Part shown: positions 10,201-17,049 of the stretch, one piece after another
Numbering within the stretch: position 1 is the first letter of the stretch
Layout: the number at the start of each line of letters is the position of its first letter
Assembly (NCBI GenBank): GCA_965203635.1
Contig: OZ241903.1
Coordinates: 2,852,001-2,916,000, forward strand
DNA length: 64,000 nt
Reading direction: 5' to 3'
Origin: Aldehydirespirator sp965203635
GTDB taxonomy: Bacteria > Actinomycetota > Acidimicrobiia > Acidimicrobiales > Aldehydirespiratoraceae
Notes under the pieces: generated by a model
Database searches by the model: none
Seen by the model: the letters and a program-made list of their open reading frames with translations, nothing else
What the model was told of the DNA's origin: nothing
Program-made: the position numbers and the translations under genes

Positions 10201-10711
10201 CAGCGCGACGAAGCCGCGCGACCGAAGCCACTATGAGAAGTTCCGGTCCTACCACGAGCGACTGTACGCGCAAGTCGAACCGACGAGTGTCACTCCATTT
10301 GCTCCGCCTGTACTAGCCAGAGCTCTGCACGCCACTCTCGTAGCCTGGGTTCGACAGCGTGCGCCGCTAGCGGCGGCGTCAAGTCCTTACCCTCTCCCAG
10401 AGGACCTCGTCGCCGATGTCGCTCACTTCCTGCGCGACAGGGTGACCATGGTCGACCAGGAGGAGGCACAAGCGTTGGAGCGGTTCCTAAGCGATCGAAT
10501 CGATGAGTGGCGTCGCTGGGTACCGGGTGAGTGGCGCCGACAAAGCACGGCGGACGAGCCGGGATTGATGTATCCCGCTGGCGACTACGCAGACCCCGAA
10601 GAGCGAGTACGGTCGTGGGCCACTCCCACCTCTTTGCGAGACGTCGACGCAGAATGCCGCGGCGTCATCACGGGAATCTACGCGCTGGCAGAGATGGGCG
10701 ACGCCCCGTGA
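7247..10711 (+). CDS. drmA: DISARM helicase DrmA-like protein
   Basis: A 1154-residue superfamily 2 helicase. It shows a variant Walker A PTGGGKTEAYLGL around residue 505, a DELH Walker B in LIIQDELHLISGP, motif III SSTATIRR and motif VI IQVTGRVGRRWE. A zinc-ribbon-like pair (CPWC and CTDESCEF) lies between Walker A and B. This arrangement, followed directly by a DUF1998 gene, is the signature of DrmA in the DISARM phage-defence system. DrmA with DrmB binds and translocates on DNA in studied systems. ATG 7247 follows an AGGGGG ribosome site and overlaps the upstream gene by 17 bp. The first 400 residues are less conserved and unassigned. Confidence 0.88.
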   Translation: MPQFVEARAKALSVLQRELVGPDPQGSPFDPENDVIEEKSAWLPRYQSGNGEEILTRDSPDRRYGIGVIYSKGGRAPAQQDVATGDGPLEDAVIAPDAELTTRQFRDHAESNRSDLGDESPSHDLDLAGANEFRPTTMAVTFLVELPTQATVRLKLSAGRYHQHDIAVGTRTRTWWFRSPCWLEARWDGSDLLALSGPQDGLITTDGMDGLTVRAFAVSRPREDGTCLITAGVMNSTPGATPDHFLFQAALEVSVSDPSGSRRILPYPQPEHLSRDPEDKSFDLLYRSYPTFAVGHGCAAGWDAQPNGGRCTSVRGESLPVTEVPSITPQVFRADGSEVRVPMAPLAGLIEGDDGMESLEEIIGLYESWIADRAQAVPGLDPDHRSTALRHLEQCTAASRRMREGLALLREPGHVRDAFVLANRAVLLQQVHFVGTTRPLVYDDRRKLLRLSQPKRPADPLAPPPGRGAWRPFQIAFLLATIPSCADPSHPDRELVDLIFFPTGGGKTEAYLGLSAFTVILRRLRDPRDAGVEVLMRYTLRLLTAQQFQRAAALVCALEAIRSERPDLGPKPFTIGIWVGGSTTPNRRRDALNALRNLRAGQGSNPFLVIRCPWCSAQIGPIRNQRTRGRGSRVPRVHGYEEVAGTVRIRCTDESCEFSDGLPLYVVDQDIYEHRPTIVIGTVDKFAQLAWRSDTRTLFGLGDTGDHDVSPPGLIIQDELHLISGPLGSMVGLFESVVEELCVDHRHERPVRPKIISSTATIRRYSEQVRALFARQSAALFPPHGIDVQDSFFASYATYRSPHTRAGELREGRMYVGIHGGGLGSLQTAQVRAFAALLQAGMDLPEAERDPYWTLMVFFNSLRELGTSLSLLQSDIPDYMKAIRNRRGSSWDEVRRLNRELELTGRIENDRVPAVMEALETPYGSGRDTVDICLATNIIEVGIDIDRLSSMAVVGQPKSTSQYIQVTGRVGRRWEERPGLVAMIYSATKPRDRSHYEKFRSYHERLYAQVEPTSVTPFAPPVLARALHATLVAWVRQRAPLAAASSPYPLPEDLVADVAHFLRDRVTMVDQEEAQALERFLSDRIDEWRRWVPGEWRRQSTADEPGLMYPAGDYADPEERVRSWATPTSLRDVDAECRGVITGIYALAEMGDAP

Positions 10712-12603
10712 TCCGGCCTGGAACGCCACTCCGCCGAGCCCAGTTGGTATCGCCGTTCGGCGTCGGCGCTATGACGACAGGGACCGACGGCATCTCCGTC
10801 ATGACCGCCGGGCTGGATGCCTGGTTCCGCCGGGAGGGCGGTGGTGAAGACTCCTCGAACCTAGACCTATCCGAGTTCCGCGTGGAGGAGTGGCGCTTGC
10901 AGCGTTACCTCCAGGTCAAGGAGTTCCGACTTCCACCCGATTACCGGAACCCACGAACCCTCGCAACTGGCCCCGCTCCGAACGCCAACCTCACCGTACC
11001 CATGGTCCGGTTCCCCCAGATGCACTTCTGCAGGAACGGCAAGTGCCTAAGGATGACCCAACTCCCGTTGCACACGCGTGGCCGCAAGCGCTGCTCAAAC
11101 TGCGAAAAGGGCTGGCTAGTTCAGGTGCCATTCGTCGCCATCTGCGCCGCAGGACACGCGCAGGATTTTCCCTTCCGCGAGTGGGTTCACCGAACGTCCG
11201 CTCCGAGATGTACCGGAGTACTCAAGATTCGATCCACGGGTGGCGCGAGCCTCGCAGCACAGGTCGTGGAATGCGAGTGCGGTAGAAGCCGAACCATGGC
11301 CAGCATCACAGATGGAAGTGCCGACCGCTCCTTCCTTTCAAGCAACCTCGGCGACGACGAGCACTACACCTGCCCTGGTCGAACCCCATGGCACGGTACC
11401 GAGGGCGCTGCAGGCTGCGGATTGCCGATCAAGGGATCGCTTCGCTCGGCCAGCAACGTGTACTACGCGGTTACGAGGAGTTCCATACTCCTTCCGCAGT
11501 CGCAGGAGCCAGCCATCGAGAGCGTGCTGGAGCTGTTTGGGTCCCACGCAGGTCTAGCGACCGTTCTTCAAGTCTTGCGAGACACGGGCCAACCTGGCAC
11601 GGCAGCGACCGTCCGAGACGTCGCGCGCCGGGATCTTGAGTCGTACAGCGACAGCGCGATAGAAGCGGCCTTGGAGGCCTACTTCTCGGACCGGCGGGAG
11701 ATCCCGCGAGAGGACGACAGCGGCCCCGTGCAAGGGGAAACGGAGTTCCGGCGAGCGGAGTTCGATGTGCTACGAGTGCCGCAGCAGCACGCGGGGCTGG
11801 AGAGTCGCGCCTTCCCCATCGCCGACTACGGAGACTGGATGGCGAGGCACTTCGAGAGGGTTCTACTCATCGATCGCCTTAGGGAAACGAGAGCAATGGT
11901 CGGCTTCGAACGGATCGTCCCGGAAACGCCAACTCGGGTTGAACAGCGCAAGAGGCTCCTCAGACTCCCGAGCAGTGACTCGGTTGAGGATTGGCTACCC
12001 GCCGCACTCGTTTACGGTGAAGGCATCTTCTTCGCGATCCACGAAGACCTCCTGGCGAGATGGGAGCATGAGCCGGCCGTGCATCGCAGAGCTGCGCTCC
12101 TGCAGAACCGTTTCGAGGACGCTGCATCCCGCCGGAATCTCCAGGAGAGGGAACTCTCTAGCCGGTTCCCGTTGATTCACACGTTCGCTCACCTTCTCAT
12201 GAACCAGCTGACATTCGAGTGCGGCTATAGCTCTGCGTCGTTGCGAGAGCGCCTCTACGTGAGTCCACCACCGCGACCGATGGCCGGACTGTTGATCTAC
12301 ACCGCCGCGGGGGATACCGAGGGAACGATGGGCGGTCTCGTAAGGATGGGCCGTCCCGAGCACTTGACGCGACTCGTCGTGCAAGCCCTCGAAGGCGCGA
12401 CCTGGTGCTCTGCAGACCCAGTGTGCATGGAAGTGGGCAGTATGAGCGGGCAAGGCCCGGATTCCTGCAACCTGGCGGCTTGCCACAACTGCGCGCTTGT
12501 CCCCGAGACGGCATGTGAGCAGTTCAACCGGTTCCTGGATCGTGGTCTGGTCGTAGGATCCGTTGACGAACCTAGGCTCGGCTACTTCAGCCTCCCGGTC
12601 TAG
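10708..12603 (+). CDS. drmB: DISARM DUF1998 protein DrmB-like
   Basis: A 631-residue protein. Near residue 95 is a Cys cluster (FCRNGKC, then RCSNC) followed by VPFVAICAAGHAQDFPF, typical of DrmB. Near the C-terminus is the DUF1998 block: LIHTFAHLLMNQLTFECGY, GLLIYTAAGDTEGTMGGL and a Cys-rich tail with CMEVG, CNLAACHNCAL. DrmB works with DrmA as the core of DISARM. The GTG start at 10708 makes a GTGA overlap with the drmA stop; the frame is open further upstream, but only from 10708 does it match family sequence. It is the last gene of the coupled operon. No phospholipase D gene (drmC) follows it. Confidence 0.88.
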   Translation: MIRPGTPLRRAQLVSPFGVGAMTTGTDGISVMTAGLDAWFRREGGGEDSSNLDLSEFRVEEWRLQRYLQVKEFRLPPDYRNPRTLATGPAPNANLTVPMVRFPQMHFCRNGKCLRMTQLPLHTRGRKRCSNCEKGWLVQVPFVAICAAGHAQDFPFREWVHRTSAPRCTGVLKIRSTGGASLAAQVVECECGRSRTMASITDGSADRSFLSSNLGDDEHYTCPGRTPWHGTEGAAGCGLPIKGSLRSASNVYYAVTRSSILLPQSQEPAIESVLELFGSHAGLATVLQVLRDTGQPGTAATVRDVARRDLESYSDSAIEAALEAYFSDRREIPREDDSGPVQGETEFRRAEFDVLRVPQQHAGLESRAFPIADYGDWMARHFERVLLIDRLRETRAMVGFERIVPETPTRVEQRKRLLRLPSSDSVEDWLPAALVYGEGIFFAIHEDLLARWEHEPAVHRRAALLQNRFEDAASRRNLQERELSSRFPLIHTFAHLLMNQLTFECGYSSASLRERLYVSPPPRPMAGLLIYTAAGDTEGTMGGLVRMGRPEHLTRLVVQALEGATWCSADPVCMEVGSMSGQGPDSCNLAACHNCALVPETACEQFNRFLDRGLVVGSVDEPRLGYFSLPV

Positions 12604-12676
12604 GGGGCCAACCCGAGCCGTGGACCGGGCAACAGCCAACTGCGCCCGCGAAGCGACTACAGCGAGGCCTGATGGT

Positions 12677-12925
12677 CTACCCCGGAATGCGCCGAGCACC
12701 GGGTATAGACGTCTGACGAGTCACCCCAGCGATTGTTGCCGCCTCCGCAACTGACATTCCCGCGGTCACAGCGGCGGCCACCTCTCCGGCAAGCCGGTCC
12801 CGGAAGTCCTGGGCTCGTCTCTGACTGATCTCACAACACCTTCTCAGAAGTTCGATGTGCTCGGTTCTGGCCTGCGATTCCACACACCCATCGTCTACCA
12901 GACTCACACCTCGCTGTGTAAACAA
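12677..12925 (-). CDS. Small possible helix-turn-helix protein, perhaps truncated
   Basis: An 82-residue frame whose second half, FRDRLAGEVAAAVTAGMSV and AEAATIAGVTRQT, resembles a helix-turn-helix of the kind found in small DNA-binding proteins. The recognition helix would be followed by a Tyr/Trp-type continuation, but here it runs into SIPGARRIPG and stops, suggesting a truncated or frame-damaged gene. It is isolated between the drm operon and the HNH gene, on the opposite strand from the operon. It may be a degraded remnant of island turnover. Confidence 0.35.
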   Translation of the reverse strand: MFTQRGVSLVDDGCVESQARTEHIELLRRCCEISQRRAQDFRDRLAGEVAAAVTAGMSVAEAATIAGVTRQTSIPGARRIPG

Positions 12926-13024
12926 CTAGACATCCAAGTTAGGGAGACCCGATGGTGATTTACGGCAAACTCCAATCAGGGACCCACCTCATCGCCGATT
13001 CGACGGTTAGGCCATTTGAAGCAA

Positions 13025-13819
13025 TCAGTGACCAGCTGTGCTGGACTCCTGTCCCCGATCCAGCGCATTCTGAGTCGCCAATATTGCACGTACATATTCT
13101 ACAGAATAGGGCGGATTTCGCCGATGTACCATCGCATGACAATTGGCGCAGATGGGACAAAGATCCCTAATCGGATCAACTGAGTATTTCTCGCCCCACT
13201 TGGATATGGGGACAAGATGATGTACTTGAATATATCCCTTTCCTAGATCTCCATAGCGATTCTCGAAATTCAACTTGCATACTACGCAAACTGGGCCATA
13301 ATGATCTATACATCTCTGACGAGCTTTCGGATCCCTTTCGTATACTGTGGCTTCCACTCGACGCGAATTTCCCTCCTCATATGTACTCGTCACCTGAAGA
13401 CTGGAGACTCCAAAATCCTCCACATCAGGGGGAAGATTCGTCAACATAAATATAACTTCTACAGGAGAACTGTCCTCAATTACTTCGACAGGAATTGCAT
13501 ATCCATGATATTCAAAGGGTCCTAGATTTGTAGATCTAGAGAATAAGTGGATGCTGCTGCCAGGCCGCAGTAGTTCTTGCACGCTGGGCCAGTCAAGACG
13601 TGAGCGCGTCTTGTGATACCAGCGGAAATGTTCTCCAACCCAGCCGTTGTCATAATCATGACCCGTGCGTCCCGGCACGCCAACTCCGGCAAAGATGAAG
13701 AACCCACCATCATGTGATACAACACCTGTTGACCATATCCCTCCTCCGAATGTCCTTACTAATCCCAACTCTTCTCTTACGTCTTCTCTCGAGTATTCTT
13801 GACCGATTTTAAATGCCAC
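13025..13819 (-). CDS. HNH endonuclease with N-terminal recognition-like domain
   Basis: A 264-residue protein. The C-terminal third is an HNH nuclease: CVVCKLNF, IQVHHLVPISK and CPICANCHAMVHR give the metal/zinc Cys pairs and the HH...N...H catalytic set. The N-terminal 170 residues (GGIWSTGVVSHDGGFFIFAG, then a WPSVQELLRPGSSIHLFSR segment) look like a nucleic-acid recognition module of McrA-type enzymes, which I cannot name firmly. The GTG start at 13819 has AGGAGG about 10 nt upstream. The gene is visibly AT-richer than its neighbours and uses ATA and other AT-rich codons, a sign of separate horizontal origin. It could be a modification-dependent nuclease and might supply nuclease activity for the island. 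Confidence 0.75.
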   Translation of the reverse strand: MAFKIGQEYSREDVREELGLVRTFGGGIWSTGVVSHDGGFFIFAGVGVPGRTGHDYDNGWVGEHFRWYHKTRSRLDWPSVQELLRPGSSIHLFSRSTNLGPFEYHGYAIPVEVIEDSSPVEVIFMLTNLPPDVEDFGVSSLQVTSTYEEGNSRRVEATVYERDPKARQRCIDHYGPVCVVCKLNFENRYGDLGKGYIQVHHLVPISKWGEKYSVDPIRDLCPICANCHAMVHRRNPPYSVEYVRAILATQNALDRGQESSTAGH

Positions 13820-13974
13820 CTGTCTAAGGCCTCCTGTTCCGTGAAGCCATGCAAGTCACTCCGCTGCTGATCGTCACGACGAATAAGGATAGTTCGCACA
13901 GCGGCACCGGCAGCGCCGCCGGCCTTGAGCGCTATGGACGCCCCGCCCGCCATCAGGTCTCGCAACAGGGGCAT
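13777..13974 (-). CDS. Short open frame upstream of the HNH gene, doubtful
   Basis: A 65-residue frame with a hydrophobic Gly/Ala-rich segment (ASIALKAGGAAGAAVRTIL) and a polar tail. It overlaps the start of the HNH gene by 43 bp and contains that gene's AGGAGG site, which would fit translational coupling. I recognise no family. It may be a remnant of a longer gene or not be expressed. Confidence 0.25.
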   Translation of the reverse strand: MPLLRDLMAGGASIALKAGGAAGAAVRTILIRRDDQQRSDLHGFTEQEALDRWHLKSVKNTREKT

Positions 13975-14191
13975 GCAGTTTGATCAACCGAGCGCACACG
14001 CTGAGCCGTCAGGCTCGCGCGATGCTTCTCCAACCGTGCGAATACCACACTGTCTTCATCGGCGACATCCGGGGAGACGTCTCCCCTGCAGAGTAGCGGC
14101 GCTCGCCGCGACGCCGACGAAGTTCAGACGATCCAAGAGTTATCCACAGGTAGATCTGGATCAGAAATACTGTCTGACCTAGGTTTCTTGT
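13975..14191. other. Non-coding stretch at the island edge
   Basis: These 217 bp between the last island open frame and the 3' end of tRNA-Pro contain no convincing gene. An integration site (attL-type) would be expected here if the island entered at the tRNA. No second copy of the tRNA 3' end is visible inside the window, so the outer boundary would lie before position 1. Confidence 0.35.
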
Positions 14192-14265
14192 CGGGCTGGG
14201 GAGATTTGAACTCCCGACCTTCGGTCCCCCAGACCGACGCGCTAACCAAGCTGCGCCACAGCCCG
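14192..14265 (-). tRNA. tRNA-Pro (GGG)
   Basis: On the minus strand a 74-nt cloverleaf reads from CGGGCTG (acceptor) to CAGCCCG. It has a D-arm GCGCAGCTTGGTTAGCGC, an anticodon arm TCGGT / loop CTGGGGG / ACCGA with anticodon GGG, and a T-arm with GTTCAAATC. CCA is not encoded. Its 3' end faces the defence island, the usual geometry for tRNA-targeted integration. Confidence 0.93.
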
Positions 14266-14283
14266 TGGGGGCGAGACTAGCGG

Positions 14284-14496
14284 CTACAGCAGGAGGGCCA
14301 CACCCTGCACCGCCCGCCACACGAGGTAGACCGCGGCGCCGCCCACCAGCAGCCAGAAGTGCCACGGGATGCGCTCCGCGGCCGCCGTCGGGCGCTCATC
14401 CGGATGCTGGACCTCGTGGCCGCAGGACGGGCACGCGCCCTCGGCGGTGAGCGTGGCCGGTGTCAGGTACCGCTCGCAGGACCGGCACCATGCCAT
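14284..14496 (-). CDS. Small zinc-ribbon membrane protein
   Basis: A 70-residue protein with two CxxC pairs, CRSC near residue 4 and CPSC near residue 23, forming a probable zinc ribbon. A single membrane helix follows (FWLLVGGAAVYLVWRAV) at the C-terminus. It begins 4 nt after the stop of the PP2C phosphatase gene on the same strand, so the two are probably cotranscribed. Function unknown. Confidence 0.75.
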   Translation of the reverse strand: MAWCRSCERYLTPATLTAEGACPSCGHEVQHPDERPTAAAERIPWHFWLLVGGAAVYLVWRAVQGVALLL

Positions 14497-14500
14497 GGGC

Positions 14501-15580
14501 TCAGTCTCGGCGGATGGCCATGATGGCGGTGTCGTCGCCGATCGTGCCCCCCGCGAAGTCCTTGGCCGCGTCCAGCAGCGACTTGCACAGCACGTCGGGG
14601 GCCGCGTTGAGGTCGCGCTCGACCGAGCGGATGATCCGGTTCTCGCCGAACATCTGGCGCCCGGCGCGGGCCTCGGCCAGGCCGTCGGTGTACATCACCA
14701 CCAGATCGCCCGACGCCATCGGGATCTCCCTCGAGAAGTACGTCGCCTGGGGGTCGAGCATCAGCAGCGGGCCGGTGGAGCGCAGCGGCCGGGTGCCCTC
14801 CTCATGGAACAGGAACGCGGCCGGGTGCCCCGCCGACGAGTAGCGCAGCGTTCCGGCCTCGGTGTCGAACACCACCACGCACGCCGAGATGAACTCCTCG
14901 TTGCGGTCCCCCGCCGCCAGCTGCGCGTTGATCTCCTCCAGGGCCTGGGCCGGGTCGCGGAACTGGCGCAGGAACACCCTCAGCAGATACTTGGCCTGGA
15001 ACGCGGTGATCGACGACTCGATGCCGTGGCCGGCCACGTCGCCGATGACCGCGGCCACCCGGTGGCGCCCCACCCGGTGCACGTCGAAGAAGTCGCCCGC
15101 CATGAGCCCCGAGCCGGCCTGGTAGACCCGGCCGATCTCGAACCCGCTGAAGTCGGGAACCTCCTCGGGGGCCAGCCGGGCCGCCCACGCCTTGGGCGCC
15201 AGCTGCTCCTGCTCGAGGGCCTGCTCGGCCCGGCGCTCCAGCGCGTAGCGGTTGCGGGCCATGCGGACCTCTTCGAGCGCGGTGCGGGCCCACCACACCG
15301 ACATCACCGCGGGCACGGCCAGCAGGGCCAGCACGGCGTTGATGTTGGCCAGGTCCACCCGGCCGACCAGCAGCGCCACCGCCACCAGCAGGCCGTAGAC
15401 GACCGCCCCGTGGACGTCCTTGCGGTACCCGGCCTCGGCCAGGGCCAGCGCCTCGGGATGGGTGCCGACGTCGCTCTCGATCAGGCGCACGAACCGCTGG
15501 CGGTGGCGGGCCGAGCGGATGTAGAACACCATGGCCAGCCCGCAGCTCAGGGCCACAAGATCGAGAACGATCGTTACCAC
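14501..15580 (-). CDS. Membrane-anchored PP2C/SpoIIE-type serine phosphatase
   Basis: A 359-residue protein. An N-terminal hydrophobic helix (VTIVLDLVALSCGLAMVFYI) and two more helices near residues 60-100 anchor it in the membrane. A coiled coil (ALEQEQLAPKAWAARLAPEE) leads into a SpoIIE/RsbU-type PP2C domain: MAGDFFDVHRV, VIGDVAGHGIESS, YTDGLAEAR and GDDTAIMAI carry the metal-binding Asp residues. Such enzymes usually dephosphorylate anti-sigma-factor antagonists in stress signalling; the target here is not in the window. GTG 15580 follows a strong GGGGAGGGG site. The open frame runs further upstream but without family sequence. Confidence 0.85.
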   Translation of the reverse strand: MVTIVLDLVALSCGLAMVFYIRSARHRQRFVRLIESDVGTHPEALALAEAGYRKDVHGAVVYGLLVAVALLVGRVDLANINAVLALLAVPAVMSVWWARTALEEVRMARNRYALERRAEQALEQEQLAPKAWAARLAPEEVPDFSGFEIGRVYQAGSGLMAGDFFDVHRVGRHRVAAVIGDVAGHGIESSITAFQAKYLLRVFLRQFRDPAQALEEINAQLAAGDRNEEFISACVVVFDTEAGTLRYSSAGHPAAFLFHEEGTRPLRSTGPLLMLDPQATYFSREIPMASGDLVVMYTDGLAEARAGRQMFGENRIIRSVERDLNAAPDVLCKSLLDAAKDFAGGTIGDDTAIMAIRRD

Positions 15581-15705
15581 GGGCGCCCCTCCCCTCAGAT
15601 TCGCGGCCCGATGCCCCCCACATGGTACCGCCTGGGAGCGACGCCCAGGGTCGAAGGCCCCCTGCTCGGAGCTCTCCAGGGCCGCGGCTCGGCCCGGGCG
15701 ACGGG

Positions 15706-17049
15706 CTACTCGTCGCGGCGGCGGACCCTGAACTTGAGCGCGGTGACGCCCAGGTCGCAGCTCTCGCGCAGCTTGCGCTCGATGTAGCGCAGGTACGTGC
15801 GGGGCAGGGTGCGGTTGGCGAACAGCGTGAACGTCGGCGGGTCGGTGGCCACCTGCGTGGCGTACAGGATGCGGGCCCCCGCGGGCGCGGGCTGGGCGCT
15901 CTGGGCGGCCCGCACCACCTCGTTGACCCTCCTGGTGGGGATGCGGGTCCGGTACTCGGCCACCGCCACGCTCAACGACGGCCACAGCCGGGTCACGCCC
16001 CTGCCGCTGAGCGCGCTGATGCGCAGCACCGGCGGGTCGCCCAGGAAGCCCAGCCTGTCGCCGACGTCGCGGCCCAGATCGAGGCGGGTCTCGGTGTCGA
16101 TCAGGTCCCACTTGTTGAGCAGGATCACCACCGGGCAGCCCGCGGCGTCGACCCGCTCGGCCAGGCGCTGGTCCTGATGGGTCACCCCCACCGACGAGTC
16201 GATCACCAGCAGGGCCACGTCCGCGGTGTCCACCGCCCGCAGGGCCCTCACCAGCGAGTAGTACTCGGTGCCGGAGTCGATGCGGGCCCGGCGGCGCATC
16301 CCGGCGGTGTCGATGAACCGGACCGGTCCCTCGTCGGTCTCGATGAGAGTGTCGATGGCGTCGCGCGTCGTGCCCGGAAGGTCGTGCACGATGGCACGGT
16401 CCTCCCCTATCAGCCGGTTGAACAGCGTCGACTTCCCGGCGTTGGGCCGGCCCACCAGCACCACCGAGAACGCCGCGGCCGCGGCGGCCGCCAGGCCCTC
16501 GCCGGTCCGGTCGGCGGCCGGTCCGGCCGGCGCGTCCGGTTCGGCCGGGGCGCTGGCCGCGTCGAGGCGGGCGACGAGCTCCTCCAGCAGGTCGCCGGTG
16601 CCGCGGCCATGCAGCGCGCTGACCTGATGGGGCGTGCCGAGACCGAGCCCCAGCAGCTCCCACACCGAATCGGCCTGGGCCGCGTGGTCGATCTTGTTGG
16701 CCACCACCATCACCGGCACATCGGCGGAGTACAGGACCCGGGCGACCTGCTCGTCGTCGGCGGTCAGGCCGACCGACGCGTCCACCACGAACAGCACCGC
16801 GTCGGACTCGCGCACGGCCCGCTCGGCCTGGGCGCTCACCTTGGCGTCGAGCTCGTCGCCGGAGGCGCTCCAACCGCCGGTGTCGAGCAGCGTGAAACTG
16901 CGGCCCTGCCACTCGGCGTCGACCGCCTTGCGGTCCCGGGTGACACCCGGGCGCTCCTCCACGATCGCCTCGCGGCGGCCCAGGATGCGGTTCACCAGCG
17001 TCGACTTGCCGACGTTGGGCCGACCGACCACGGCCACGACCGGGTTCAC
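15706..17049 (-). CDS. der: GTPase Der (EngA), ribosome assembly
   Basis: A 447-residue protein with two tandem GTPase domains: G1 motifs GRPNVGKS near residue 9 and GRPNAGKS near 200, DTGG and DTAGM switch II motifs, NKID and NKWD specificity motifs. A C-terminal KH-like domain ends in RNRTLP-type and RRRDE sequence. Der acts in 50S ribosomal subunit maturation. GTG 17049 overlaps the upstream DUF512 gene stop in a GTGA junction, so the pair is translationally coupled. An Ala/Pro-rich linker separates the two G domains. Confidence 0.95.
   Translation of the reverse strand: MNPVVAVVGRPNVGKSTLVNRILGRREAIVEERPGVTRDRKAVDAEWQGRSFTLLDTGGWSASGDELDAKVSAQAERAVRESDAVLFVVDASVGLTADDEQVARVLYSADVPVMVVANKIDHAAQADSVWELLGLGLGTPHQVSALHGRGTGDLLEELVARLDAASAPAEPDAPAGPAADRTGEGLAAAAAAAFSVVLVGRPNAGKSTLFNRLIGEDRAIVHDLPGTTRDAIDTLIETDEGPVRFIDTAGMRRRARIDSGTEYYSLVRALRAVDTADVALLVIDSSVGVTHQDQRLAERVDAAGCPVVILLNKWDLIDTETRLDLGRDVGDRLGFLGDPPVLRISALSGRGVTRLWPSLSVAVAEYRTRIPTRRVNEVVRAAQSAQPAPAGARILYATQVATDPPTFTLFANRTLPRTYLRYIERKLRESCDLGVTALKFRVRRRDE

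Noticed and set aside
12952..13170. 72-residue plus-strand frame opposite the HNH gene
   Set aside because: It overlaps the HNH domain coding region and has no features of its own.
1..14191. A drmC (phospholipase D) gene, integrase or transposase in the defence island
   Set aside because: No HKD motif or recombinase motif was found in any open frame; only the elements listed are supported.
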